A stretch of 64,000 nt of DNA from Bin80 sp965219915. GTDB taxonomy: Bacteria; Bacteroidota; Rhodothermia; Rhodothermales; Bin80. Below, piece by piece: positions 54,847-63,751 of this stretch. How positions within the stretch are numbered: position 1 is the first letter of the stretch; each line of letters opens with the position of its first letter. Below the pieces are notes generated by a model. It had not been told where the DNA came from. It searched no databases and saw only the letters and a list, made by a program, of their open reading frames with translations. The stretch covers positions 248,001 to 312,000 of the forward strand of contig OZ244794.1 of the NCBI GenBank assembly GCA_965219915.1, given 5' to 3'. Made by a program: the position numbers and the translations under genes.

Positions 54847-54856
54847 AGCTTCCCGC

Positions 54857-56968
54857 ATGATGCCAAAATTGAAGAATCCGGATAACCTAAGGGACGTGGC
54901 GACCCGTTACCTCTGCGATGCTGTAAGTAACGAACAGGCGGAATTTCGTGACGGACAGTGGGAGAGCATTGAGCATGCCGTGAAGGGGGAACGGGTTCTA
55001 GTGGTCCAGCGGACGGGTTGGGGAAAGACGATGGTCTATACTATCGCAACGAAGATCAGGCGGGAGAACGGCCTGGGACCGTCGCTGATGATTTCTCCGC
55101 TTCTTGCGCTGATGCGCAACCAGGAGGAAGCCGCGTTTACGCTGGGCCTCAATGCACGGAGGATGACGGGGGATAATTTTGACGATTGGAGAAAGATTCA
55201 GAAGGAGCTCCGTGAGGATGAGGTGGATATCCTCATGGTCACACCTGAACGGCTGGCAAGCGGCCATTTTACCCGGAGCACACTGCCTCTGATCACAAGG
55301 GGCCTGGGAATGCTGATCATAGATGAGGCCCACTGCATCTCGGATTGGGGCCATGATTTTCGCCCAGATTACCGTCGTATCCGCAGAGTTCAGCAGGTTA
55401 TTCCGAGGGGGGCTGCCGTTGTAGCCACGACTGCTACGGCAAATGATCGAGTCGTCAAAGACGTACAGCAGCAACTGGGCGGAGATATTCAGGTCAGTCG
55501 CGGGAGCCTGGTCCGGCGCAGCCTACAGCTGCACAACCTCACGCTGCCTGATCCCAAAGTGAGACTGGCGTGGATAGCTCAGGTGGTGCCGCACCTTTCA
55601 GGGAGTGGGATCATCTATGTCCTTACACGCAAGGATGCGGACCTAGTCTCTTCTTGGCTTCGGTACAAGGGGATCCACGCAGCATCGTACTATGGTAACG
55701 CAGGCCAACGGGAAGAATTGGAGCAACAACTTCTGAACAACGAGATCAAGGCCCTGGTTGCGACGATCGCCCTGGGAATGGGTTTTGATAAACCTGACCT
55801 GAAGTTCATTATTCATTATCAGAGACCTGGGTCGGTTGTACATTATTACCAACAGGTGGGACGAGCAGGCCGGGGAATTGATGATGCCTACGGTTTTTTG
55901 CTCTGGGGCGAAGAGGATGAGCGCATCGTTGACTACTTCATGGACAATGCCTTCCCCCCTCAGGATGAGATCAACCAGGTGCTCGGTGTGCTTGAGGATG
56001 CGGATGGCGGTTTAGAAATTGAGGAACTCTTGGCGGCGGTTAATCTAAAGAAATCCAAAATCGAGAAAGTGCTGAAGCTCGCCTCACTCGAGTCTCCTGC
56101 ACCGGTCATTCAACAGGGACGTGAGTGGTATGCAACCGGCGAGGCTAGTGGTTTCGAGGTTAATCCAGAGTACATTGGCCGACTACGGAGAGTTCGTGCG
56201 TCTGAGCAGGCACAGATGCGTGAATACATGCGCTACGATGGATGCCTAATGGCATTCTTGCAGCGATCCCTTGATGATGATTCTGCTAAAGACTGCGGCC
56301 GCTGTCGGAACTGTACGAACAGGGCCAACAAGTCTCACCAGCCCAAACCGAAGTTGGTCATTGAAGCAGAACAGTTCATCAAAAAACGACGATATCCTAT
56401 ACGATCCCGCAGTGAGTGGCCGATAGCAGATATCTCGGATCATCCCATTCATGGGTCTGGGATCACGATTGACAAGTCTCATCGTATGCTGCCGGGACTT
56501 GCGCTTTGCAGAGCTTTTGATATGGGACTTGGCGATCAGATACTGAGGGAGCGTAATAATGGAAGGCAGTACTCGAATATGGTGGTGGATGCGTTCATTT
56601 ACAGGTTAGAGGAGTGGGCTAAAAACAAAGGAATCGGGTGTGTAACCTATGTGCCTCCCCGCAACAACAGACAGCATGTGCCGCTCTTGGCGGCGGCGGT
56701 TGCTGAGCGACTTGGAAGGCCGCTGGTTCATGCTGTTGCACGGACCGGCATGGGGGCACGGCAGAGTGATCAGCAAAATGAGGTGCAGCGCGCTCTTAAT
56801 GTGGCCAACGCATTTACGATCGAAAGATCCTGCAAACAATCAACGCTTCTGATCGACGATATAAGTGTCAGTGGTTGGACAATGGTTACGGCTTCCGCGC
56901 TACTACGCCATGATGGATGTCCAAGCGTAAGACCAGTGGCCTTGGTCAAACACAGCCTATCCAGATGA
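54857..56968 (+). CDS. RecQ-type helicase fused to phosphoribosyltransferase-like domain
   Basis: 703 residues from ATG 54857 (MPKLKNPDNL follows); the frame is open to 54803 but that part lies in the protease gene. Superfamily 2 helicase: Walker A QRTGWGKT near residue 50, DEAHCISDWGHDFRPDYRRI (DEAH near 154), motif V/VI ALGMGFDKPD and QQVGRAGRG, and a RecQ zinc site built from DGC and CGRCRNC near 461-487. There is no HRDC domain. Residues about 560-703 form a phosphoribosyltransferase-like domain: YVPPRNNRQHVPLLA, then the PRPP-loop strand TLLIDDISVSGWTM near 664. The TGA overlaps the ATG of the next gene (ATGA). This looks like a DNA-processing enzyme with a nucleotide-sensing or -modifying tail. 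Confidence 0.85.
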   Translation: MMPKLKNPDNLRDVATRYLCDAVSNEQAEFRDGQWESIEHAVKGERVLVVQRTGWGKTMVYTIATKIRRENGLGPSLMISPLLALMRNQEEAAFTLGLNARRMTGDNFDDWRKIQKELREDEVDILMVTPERLASGHFTRSTLPLITRGLGMLIIDEAHCISDWGHDFRPDYRRIRRVQQVIPRGAAVVATTATANDRVVKDVQQQLGGDIQVSRGSLVRRSLQLHNLTLPDPKVRLAWIAQVVPHLSGSGIIYVLTRKDADLVSSWLRYKGIHAASYYGNAGQREELEQQLLNNEIKALVATIALGMGFDKPDLKFIIHYQRPGSVVHYYQQVGRAGRGIDDAYGFLLWGEEDERIVDYFMDNAFPPQDEINQVLGVLEDADGGLEIEELLAAVNLKKSKIEKVLKLASLESPAPVIQQGREWYATGEASGFEVNPEYIGRLRRVRASEQAQMREYMRYDGCLMAFLQRSLDDDSAKDCGRCRNCTNRANKSHQPKPKLVIEAEQFIKKRRYPIRSRSEWPIADISDHPIHGSGITIDKSHRMLPGLALCRAFDMGLGDQILRERNNGRQYSNMVVDAFIYRLEEWAKNKGIGCVTYVPPRNNRQHVPLLAAAVAERLGRPLVHAVARTGMGARQSDQQNEVQRALNVANAFTIERSCKQSTLLIDDISVSGWTMVTASALLRHDGCPSVRPVALVKHSLSR

Positions 56969-58287
56969 TCGCGACTTGGCCCTTGTCTGACGATACCAAT
57001 GTGACTTTGCTTCTGTGTGCCTGGTTCGGTGGAGAACAGGAGCATAAGCCGCTCACACTGCCGGAATATAATCTGCTGGCGACGTGGCTTCACCAAAATG
57101 AATATCGTCCAAAGGATCTGGTCGGAAGCTCATGTATTGAGAATGCGGCAAAAGAGACGAACCTTGGCTATCATCGTATATCCGGCCTACTGGAGCGCAG
57201 AATTACTTTGGGATTTCACCTTGAAGAGTGGCAGCGCAGAGATTTTTGGATCCTTGGACGCGGGGATGCAGGGTACCCGAAAAGACTAAAACAGTCCATG
57301 AAGTCGCAAGCGCCTCCAGTCCTGTTCGGGACTGGGGAAGTAACGATCATTGATCAGGGCGGCACTGCGATTGTGGGACCGGAAGGTGCCATGCAACAGT
57401 CAGTAGAAAGCGTCCGACAGCTGGCAACATTTTATGCAGAGAGTGGTCATGCGATCATAGTTGCGGGGAGGCAGTCTATTGGGGAAAATGCGGTCAAGAG
57501 TGCTATGGATGTGGAGGGATCCGTTATGTGGGTTCTCCAGGGATCTGAATTATATGTACCCTTGGCAAAACCCCTTCGCCGATCAAGGGCGACCGGGCAA
57601 ACGGTTTTGCTATCAAGTCGCAGTCCCGCCGATAAACGGTCATTGGGCGAAGAACCGCATGTGGGAAGAATGCTGATGACCCTGTGTGATTCAGTAGTCT
57701 ATGTGGATAGCTCAGAGATCAGTACGGACCGGTATTGTGTCGAATCGGCCCTGCCCGAATTCCTTGGATCGAGAAGATGTTTCGTGCATGTTAGTGGAGA
57801 ACCCACAGAATCCACGTTCCAGTTAATCAATTCTGGCGCGGAGTTTTGGAAAAAAGAGCTGGTTAAGGTTCGTGATGAACCTCTTGAAGTGCAGCCGGAA
57901 GTGATTGAGGAATCTCCAGAAACATCAGATGTATGCCAGCACGAACCCACACAGGCAGACGACCCTGATTCTGAATTCAAATTAAGCGAAACGGCAACAC
58001 CGCAATCTGTTGATCCAGTAAGTAGCTTGGAAGAAGAAAGCGAATCGGAAGCAGTACACACTGAATCCGAAATTGAAGGAAAACAGGAACCCTCGGAAGA
58101 GGCTGTGGATGATGGGAAAAATTCCCCTCTCTTAGGAGAAGGCACTCAGGGTTTATTATTTGACCTGGACGAGGTATCAACAAGCAGAGAGGACAAAGTG
58201 GAGGAGGATGACGAAGAAGTCGACTCCGCCGTGGTCACGGATTCGAGCTCCCAGATCGACTTGTTTAGCTCCGTTACCGATGAGTGA
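56965..58287 (+). CDS. DprA-like (SMF/Rossmann) protein 1 with acidic tail
   Basis: 440 residues from ATG 56965, which overlaps the helicase stop by 4 bases; the earlier 56917 in frame lies inside the helicase. Residues 10-95 form a helical N-terminal part (SAM/HTH-like, with PLTLPEYNLLATWL). About 95-300 is a DprA/LOG Rossmann fold: YPKRLKQSMKSQAPPVLFGTG, TAIVGPEG, HAIIVAGRQSIGENAVKSA, GSVMWVLQGS and GQTVLLSSRSP. The DprA core motif (SGxARGID) is altered, so ssDNA binding may differ. From about 315 the protein is a long Glu/Ser-rich, probably disordered tail. It is paralogous to the next gene. Confidence 0.8.
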   Translation: MIATWPLSDDTNVTLLLCAWFGGEQEHKPLTLPEYNLLATWLHQNEYRPKDLVGSSCIENAAKETNLGYHRISGLLERRITLGFHLEEWQRRDFWILGRGDAGYPKRLKQSMKSQAPPVLFGTGEVTIIDQGGTAIVGPEGAMQQSVESVRQLATFYAESGHAIIVAGRQSIGENAVKSAMDVEGSVMWVLQGSELYVPLAKPLRRSRATGQTVLLSSRSPADKRSLGEEPHVGRMLMTLCDSVVYVDSSEISTDRYCVESALPEFLGSRRCFVHVSGEPTESTFQLINSGAEFWKKELVKVRDEPLEVQPEVIEESPETSDVCQHEPTQADDPDSEFKLSETATPQSVDPVSSLEEESESEAVHTESEIEGKQEPSEEAVDDGKNSPLLGEGTQGLLFDLDEVSTSREDKVEEDDEEVDSAVVTDSSSQIDLFSSVTDE

Positions 58288-59179
58288 TTCGCTGGCCGAT
58301 GATGCCTTGGCAGTGCTTTTGCTATGCGCATTTCAGGGAGGTGAAGAGAAGCACTATCCACTGGGGCTTGCGGAGTATAACCGTGTAGCCACCATCCTGT
58401 ATCGGCGTCAAGAGAGACCCGCGTACCTCCTTGGTGACGCGCCGGTAAACGAAATCGCCAACAGCGCCCAAGTTGATCCTACTCGACTTCAATGGCTCCT
58501 GGATCGTAGGATCAATCTGGGGTTTTGCCTGGAAGAATGGCAGCGAAAAGGATTTTGGATCTCTGCACGAAGCGATAACGATTATCCAGTAAGGATTCGA
58601 AGCAGGATGCGCATAGGGGCGCCGTCTCTGATCTTCGGAATAGGAAATCAAACGCTTCTATCGGACGGGGGATTAGCCATTATTGGGCCTGATCAGATCC
58701 CACCAGGCCGGTCAAAAAAAGCCTGTGAGGCTGCTATAGAGGCCATAAAAAAGGGGCAGACCGTTATCGTGACAGGACACCTAAAAATGGCAAAAGACCT
58801 TGTAAATGTAGCCTTGGAACACTCAGGGCGTGTTGTTTGGGTATTGCATGATGGACCACTTCGGCAGCGTCTCGAGAAACGTAATCGTCAAGCCCTTAGC
58901 AGGGGGCAAATGGTCCTCATTACGGCGCAGAGCCCAGAAGCTCCACGGAAATCTGGTGATAGAGGATTCGTTGGATCATTGGCAACAGCATTGGCTGATG
59001 AGCTGCTCTATGTGGACGGTTCAAAAAACAGCAAAGATCAGTTTAGGGTAGCCTCGGTAGCTCTTGGGTTTGCAAATACTGTCGACCATGCGCTGCGGCC
59101 GAAAGTGTGTAGGTTATTGGTTGGGCGTAAAGTTTCTCAAACAATCGAACAGCTTAGGAAGCTCGGTGCGGGATCGTAG
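58280..59179 (+). CDS. DprA-like (SMF/Rossmann) protein 2
   Basis: 299 residues from ATG 58280, overlapping the stop of DprA-like 1 by 8 bases; the in-frame 58160 is inside that gene. Same layout as protein 1 but without the acidic tail: helical part with YPLGLAEYNRVATILYRR, INLGFCLEEWQRKGFWISAR, YPVRIRSRMRIGAPSLIFGIG, LAIIGPDQ, TVIVTGHLKMAKDLVNVA, VVWVLHDGPL and GQMVLITAQSP. The two proteins appear to be an old tandem duplication and may form a heteromer. Last gene of the helicase module; it stops one base before the convergent thiL. Confidence 0.8.
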   Translation: MSDSLADDALAVLLLCAFQGGEEKHYPLGLAEYNRVATILYRRQERPAYLLGDAPVNEIANSAQVDPTRLQWLLDRRINLGFCLEEWQRKGFWISARSDNDYPVRIRSRMRIGAPSLIFGIGNQTLLSDGGLAIIGPDQIPPGRSKKACEAAIEAIKKGQTVIVTGHLKMAKDLVNVALEHSGRVVWVLHDGPLRQRLEKRNRQALSRGQMVLITAQSPEAPRKSGDRGFVGSLATALADELLYVDGSKNSKDQFRVASVALGFANTVDHALRPKVCRLLVGRKVSQTIEQLRKLGAGS

Positions 59180-59180
59180 C

Positions 59181-60182
59181 TCACTGTATTACACTGAAAT
59201 GGTCATGTCCTGCCGGCACCAGCGGTTCAACTGAGCCATCTGCCCGGTGAAGCAGGATGTCTTTTTCCGTGATACGTCCGATCGTGATAAAGGACGCTGG
59301 ATTGGCCTTTTGCAGGTCTTGCGCCGAGGCTGTGAAGAGTAATTCATAATCATCCCCGCCGTTGAGAGCGTAGTCAATGGAACCCCTCTCCAGAACGGAC
59401 GCAGCCCTGAGTGCACTGGACAGAGGTAGTCTGGATTCCCGTATCGTGGCTCCACAACCCGATGCTGCGCAAATGTGATGTATTTCATTCGCCAATCCGT
59501 CCGAGATGTCTATGAGGGCAGAAGGGCGTATGCCCTGGGAAGCCCATTCGTGTACAAGATCAAATCGGGGAATTGGCCGGAGGTGACGAGCGACGAGAAA
59601 ACTCCAAGCCGTTGATCCAACGGCCTCGGATCTGATTCCGTGCCGCAGAATATCCAGCCCCGCAGCGGCATCTCCCAGGGTTCCACTCACGCATATCCTG
59701 TCACCAGGTCGGGCACCGTTTCTGTAAACGATTTCTGACGCCTTGGCTTCACCAATAACTGTAATGGTAAGCATGAGAACGGGTGCGCGTGTGGTGTCTC
59801 CGCCTGCAATCTGCACCCCGTGTGCGGAAGCACCAGCCGCGAGGCCTTTGTAGAGCGCTTCCAGGTCTCCCAATGATACGGATCCGGGTACCCCGAGTGC
59901 AATCGTTGCCAGGACAGGGCGGGCGTTCATCGCGGCTATATCGCTGAGGTTGACGGCCATGGCCTTATAGCCAGCGTCCTCCATGTTGTAGAACGCAAAA
60001 TCGAAATGATATCCTTCGATCAGGGCGTCTGTAGTCACCACCTGTACCCTATCGTGATCAGTGCGATATACTGCAGCATCGTCACCGATCCCCGAAATAA
60101 TCGGCGGTTCAATGTTCCGGGAACCAATGGAGGTCAGGTGATGGATCAAATTGAACTCCCCGGCCTGCTCAATACTGGACAT
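59181..60182 (-). CDS. thiL: thiamine-monophosphate kinase
   Basis: A 333-residue ThiL, which phosphorylates thiamine monophosphate to the active diphosphate cofactor. AIR-synthase/PurM fold with GIGDDAAVY near residue 27, MAVNLSDIAAMNARP near 75, GGDTTRAP near 122, and LIDISDGLANEIHHI near 218. Length is typical. A lone thiamine gene; no other thi genes are in the window. Confidence 0.95.
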   Translation of the reverse strand: MSSIEQAGEFNLIHHLTSIGSRNIEPPIISGIGDDAAVYRTDHDRVQVVTTDALIEGYHFDFAFYNMEDAGYKAMAVNLSDIAAMNARPVLATIALGVPGSVSLGDLEALYKGLAAGASAHGVQIAGGDTTRAPVLMLTITVIGEAKASEIVYRNGARPGDRICVSGTLGDAAAGLDILRHGIRSEAVGSTAWSFLVARHLRPIPRFDLVHEWASQGIRPSALIDISDGLANEIHHICAASGCGATIRESRLPLSSALRAASVLERGSIDYALNGGDDYELLFTASAQDLQKANPASFITIGRITEKDILLHRADGSVEPLVPAGHDHFSVIQ

Positions 60183-60542
60183 GGCTTGTAGAGTAAATGG
60201 TTCGCGTCAGGCTCTCGACATGCAAGCTCTGATTTAAGGCAGGGCGTTTGCTCTGCCCGTTAGCTGTAATTGCAGTCGTGCATTTAACGTTCCCTTGATG
60301 TTCAAATCGGTACTTGGGGGCCGATATAGCCGTCCTCTGCAAAACCTCGGTTTTCAGTGCATTCCAGCCGTGGTGGTTCTTTATTTGTTAAGGTTAAGAA
60401 CCCGGAGTGCACTAACTGGTTTTTCATCATACATATTCTTTGGAGAACAACTTACAATACTTGACAGGTGAATTGCGTTTCAGTTCTGCCGATACAGTAT
60501 CTTTGACTTGTACATCAGCAGTCGCAAATCGAATCAAGGACA
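60183..60542. other. 360-base gap without a supported gene
   Basis: It contains a weak hairpin (GGCAG/CTGCC near 60239-60258) and two TTGAC words (60461 and about 60503) without convincing -10 partners. Nothing else stands out. Confidence 0.35.
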
Positions 60543-60662
60543 ATGAACGATAAAACAAACTGTTGCACTTCAAACACGATTACTTGGCTCCTTGTGGGCG
60601 CAAATGTGTGGCTTGCCGCTCTGGTCGCCCTGATGTGCTACTTGTTGTGGGGGGGATTTTAG
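60543..60662 (+). CDS. 39-residue single-pass membrane peptide (candidate)
   Basis: ATG 60543 to TAG 60660-60662. The first 14 residues are polar with Cys-Cys at 7-8. Residues 15-36 (WLLVGANVWLAALVALMCYL) form one strong membrane helix. There is no family match by eye. It converges on the AAA ATPase gene with a 4-base overlap. Its compositional contrast (polar head, hydrophobic end) suggests a real small protein, but the evidence is limited. Confidence 0.4.
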   Translation: MNDKTNCCTSNTITWLLVGANVWLAALVALMCYLLWGGF

Positions 60663-61816
60663 CTGCCTTCCTTCAGCCAAGAATGCATTGAGGGGATAGG
60701 GATGACATAGCGTCCATCATGTTCGTCCAATAAGCCCTTATCCAATGCCTGATAAAACAGTTCCTCTGCTTTATCAGGTCCAAAATCTTGGGTCAGAGAG
60801 AACACGATCTCACTACGGGTCACGCTTTCTCCTATTGAAGCATCGCTAAATGCTTTTATAAGGGACTGACGTTCTTCTTCTGGTAACCCGTATGATCGCT
60901 CTCTATAGTATGCCAATCTGGCATTTCGGCCCGCTTCCAGTATTGTACTTAATCCGTCCGTGGTCATGGTTCCGTCATCCGCTTTCAGTTGACCTGCAGC
61001 GGGTTCCACATAGGATAATATGTGATGGGGCCATCCGTGTGTTTCCTTGGCAATGGCATCAATCCATGCAGTCGGATCGCCTTTGGCTCCGCCATCTTTC
61101 TTGAGCCAATCCTTGATCACTGCACGTTCAGCTTCCTTGCTCAACGCTCCCAGTTCTACCCGGCATTTCGTCGAAAATCTCGCAATTCCAAACGACTGAA
61201 ACGAGTTCAATGTCGTTCCCAGCCCCGCCGCCAGAAGAATGACCGGTCTTTGCAACTTACCATTATGGATAAAGTCAAGCACCTTGATTGTAGTCGCCTT
61301 GTATTCAGATGGTGGGACATCCGTATCTCCCAGAACTTGTGCTTCATCCAGTTTGAGTAACAGTGGATCCCTCCTCTCCCGAAGGATATTCAGTACTGAA
61401 TGACGGTGCTGGCTGCTTCTGACCTCCCTTTTCGACACACCTTCCATCTCGATCTGTGTGGGTTTTTCGGTAACCTCAGAGTCCGTACCCAAGCCGAGGT
61501 CCTCTCGCAATTCATGTGGGTCCCAAAAGGCGTCCACCCCAATCTCAACAACGCCCCAACCACTGTACCGTGCTCGTTTTTCACATTCAGCAACCAGAGC
61601 AGTCTTCCCAGCACCAGGCGCGCCTTGAATCAGGAAAGTCGTCCCAGACCTCGCTTGAGTCGCGCGCGTTAAAAGTTCTTCGAAATTGCACAGGATCCAC
61701 TCCCTCCCGCGAAAGTGTTTGGCAGCTCCACAGTCAAATGCGGCCGATATTGGTGGATCAGAGGAACGTCGAGATTTAGCCATCACAAAGAAATGCCGTG
61801 TGGGATCATTGGACAA
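60659..61816 (-). CDS. AAA/STAND-like ATPase
   Basis: A 385-residue ATPase; ATG 61783 (MAKSRRSSD) is a likely alternative start. FRGREWILCNF begins the module, followed by Walker A GAPGAGKTAL near residue 69, Walker B LLLKLDEAQVLG near 155, and a helical lid with KETHGWPHHILSYVEP. The C-terminal 90 residues look like a winged helix. This resembles ORC/Cdc6- or STAND-type ATPases found in accessory or phage-defence loci. There is no partner gene apart from the small peptide downstream. Function unknown. Confidence 0.7.
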   Translation of the reverse strand: MSNDPTRHFFVMAKSRRSSDPPISAAFDCGAAKHFRGREWILCNFEELLTRATQARSGTTFLIQGAPGAGKTALVAECEKRARYSGWGVVEIGVDAFWDPHELREDLGLGTDSEVTEKPTQIEMEGVSKREVRSSQHRHSVLNILRERRDPLLLKLDEAQVLGDTDVPPSEYKATTIKVLDFIHNGKLQRPVILLAAGLGTTLNSFQSFGIARFSTKCRVELGALSKEAERAVIKDWLKKDGGAKGDPTAWIDAIAKETHGWPHHILSYVEPAAGQLKADDGTMTTDGLSTILEAGRNARLAYYRERSYGLPEEERQSLIKAFSDASIGESVTRSEIVFSLTQDFGPDKAEELFYQALDKGLLDEHDGRYVIPIPSMHSWLKEGS

Positions 61817-62177
61817 GATTTAGGCATCGGGGGCTTCAAAAATCAGCATTCTAGGGCACTTTACGGGAAACTGGAGACGTGACCGGATATTCTCACGGAT
61901 ACGATTGACAAAGCTTGATCCTCCGAAACACGACACAATCAACCACTTAGAAAATCACCTGAATCGTCGCCACACATGATCGGACAAAGTGAGAGCTAGT
62001 TACCGGATTGACAATAATATCAAATCTGATCTCTCCTTCAGCGGTCAGGTATCGCGTTTGCGCTGTTTCTGGATCAGTGGTTCGTGAAAGAAAACGAAAA
62101 CGGGAATTCAGGCCAATGAACATTTCAGAATCAACCCCATAAACTCCCATCATTATTCGCGGATTATAGGTCACACC
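61817..62177. other. 361-base gap, one weak frame
   Basis: A 75-codon minus-strand frame (61947-62174) has no recognised domain, although TAEGEIRFDIIVNPVTSSHF reads like a beta strand pair. It starts 3 bases from the divergent AbrB-like gene. Not strong enough to call as a gene. Confidence 0.3.
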
Positions 62178-62429
62178 ATGCTCACAGCTACTGTCTCATC
62201 AAATGGCCAAGTGACCCTGCCCACGGAAATTCTAATCGCCTTGGGGCTTAAACCCGGTGACCGCATAATCTTTGTTAAAATGGAAAATGGCAATTATGCG
62301 GTGGTCCCGAGGACACATTCGGTCAAGAAGCTGAATGGTATGTTGAGACGTCCGGCTCAAAAACCTGTTTCGCCTGAGGAAATGGATCAAGCGATCGCTA
62401 AGGGCGCAGCGGGCAATGATGGAGCCTGA
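62178..62429 (+). CDS. AbrB/SpoVT-domain protein, VapB-type antitoxin
   Basis: An 83-residue protein whose first 48 residues are a swapped-hairpin AbrB domain (TATVSSNGQVTLPTEILIALGLKPGDRIIF). The tail (PVSPEEMDQAIAKGAA) resembles the C-terminus of VapB antitoxins that neutralise PIN-domain toxins. No PIN-domain gene follows: only 143 bases separate it from anmK. It is therefore an orphan antitoxin or a stand-alone DNA-binding regulator. Confidence 0.8.
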   Translation: MLTATVSSNGQVTLPTEILIALGLKPGDRIIFVKMENGNYAVVPRTHSVKKLNGMLRRPAQKPVSPEEMDQAIAKGAAGNDGA

Positions 62430-62572
62430 TGCAAATGGTCTCTACCGCGATTTTGGGTAGAACCTTTGGATTGCTTTAAGTCGTGTGTTTCCAACATAAA
62501 CAACCACCAGCATTTGAAGGAAGTGGATGGCTCTGTAAAGGTTAGACTTCCCCTCTGTGATAAACTCAGACC

Positions 62573-63751
62573 CTACGGAACACAAAGTTTCCCCAGTACG
62601 GCTGGACGATCAGCTCCGGTAACAGAGGGTATACTCGTCGGAATCCCATTTGCAGTTTCGTGAGCTAGAACTGCAAAACAAAGCGCTTCCTTGCTGTCCA
62701 CGCCGATACCATGCGAGTCTGACGTCTCGATGTCTACCGCACACCCGTCACGTGTAAAACAATCTTTTAGCAGGCCCATGAGCGCTTGATTGTGTGCACC
62801 TCCCCCCGAAACGATGAGCCGATTGATTGCATGCTGAGGTTCCACAAAGGCCTCATATGCCCTCCATACCGACGCTGCCGTCAAGGCCGTAGCTGTAGCT
62901 ATCAAGTCCTCGGCCGACATGTGATCTGACCGATCAAGCAACGGTCGCAGAAATCTACGATTGAGGTAGTCACGACCAGTCGACTTGGGAGGCGCAGACA
63001 GGAAATAGTCGTCCAGCAACAATTCTGACAGCAAAGCCTCATTAACGCTGCCGGATTTGGCTATCTCTCCCCCTTCATCAAAGGACAAACCCAGCAAACG
63101 GCTACAAAGAGCATCAATGATCATATTAGCCGGCCCCGTGTCAAACCCGTAGACCTGATCAATAGATGCACCGGAGGGCAAAACCGTCAAATTAGCCACA
63201 CCACCAAGGTTCAGGCACCCACGAACCTCCGTTTCATGCGTGAAAATCACATAGTCGAAATAGGGCACCAACGGTGCGCCCTGCCCCCCACATGCCATAT
63301 CTGCCAACCGAAAATCCCCGATTACAGGTAGGCCAAGGAGCTGGGCCATTGTAGCGGGATCACCGATCTGAAGTGTCGAAGATATTTGTATCCCTAGGTA
63401 GGGCGCCTTATCCGGCAGATGCCGAATCGTTTGGCCATGGCATCCCACCAGATCCAGGCTTTGGATAGAGTCCTCTTTGGTTGCCAGCGTTCGAGTGATC
63501 GCCTGTGCATATTCGTGCGCCAGTCGCACATTCAACTGGCTCAGTTCAGCCACGCCGATAGACTCTTCATTGGCGGCCTTTGCCAAGTGGTCAGACAATT
63601 CATTTGAAAAGGCAAAGTTGGAACCGTACCAGGCAGTGATTCGGAGTTGTCGTCCGTGTCCCTGCAAATCCGCGATAACGACACCAATCCCATCCAGAGA
63701 TGTGCCGCTCATTACGCCGGCAACACGACGGCGGTCCTTAGGGAGAATCAC
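62573..63751 (-). CDS. anmK: anhydro-N-acetylmuramic acid kinase
   Basis: A 392-residue kinase that converts 1,6-anhydro-MurNAc, released in cell-wall recycling, to MurNAc-6-phosphate. The ASKHA-fold motifs are VMSGTSLDGIGVV at residues 14-26, GCHGQTIRH near 110, GDFRLADMACGGQGAPLVPYFD near 148, and SGGGAHNQALM near 312. Length is as usual. It overlaps the upstream TPR-like gene by 14 bases. Confidence 0.95.
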   Translation of the reverse strand: MILPKDRRRVAGVMSGTSLDGIGVVIADLQGHGRQLRITAWYGSNFAFSNELSDHLAKAANEESIGVAELSQLNVRLAHEYAQAITRTLATKEDSIQSLDLVGCHGQTIRHLPDKAPYLGIQISSTLQIGDPATMAQLLGLPVIGDFRLADMACGGQGAPLVPYFDYVIFTHETEVRGCLNLGGVANLTVLPSGASIDQVYGFDTGPANMIIDALCSRLLGLSFDEGGEIAKSGSVNEALLSELLLDDYFLSAPPKSTGRDYLNRRFLRPLLDRSDHMSAEDLIATATALTAASVWRAYEAFVEPQHAINRLIVSGGGAHNQALMGLLKDCFTRDGCAVDIETSDSHGIGVDSKEALCFAVLAHETANGIPTSIPSVTGADRPAVLGKLCVP

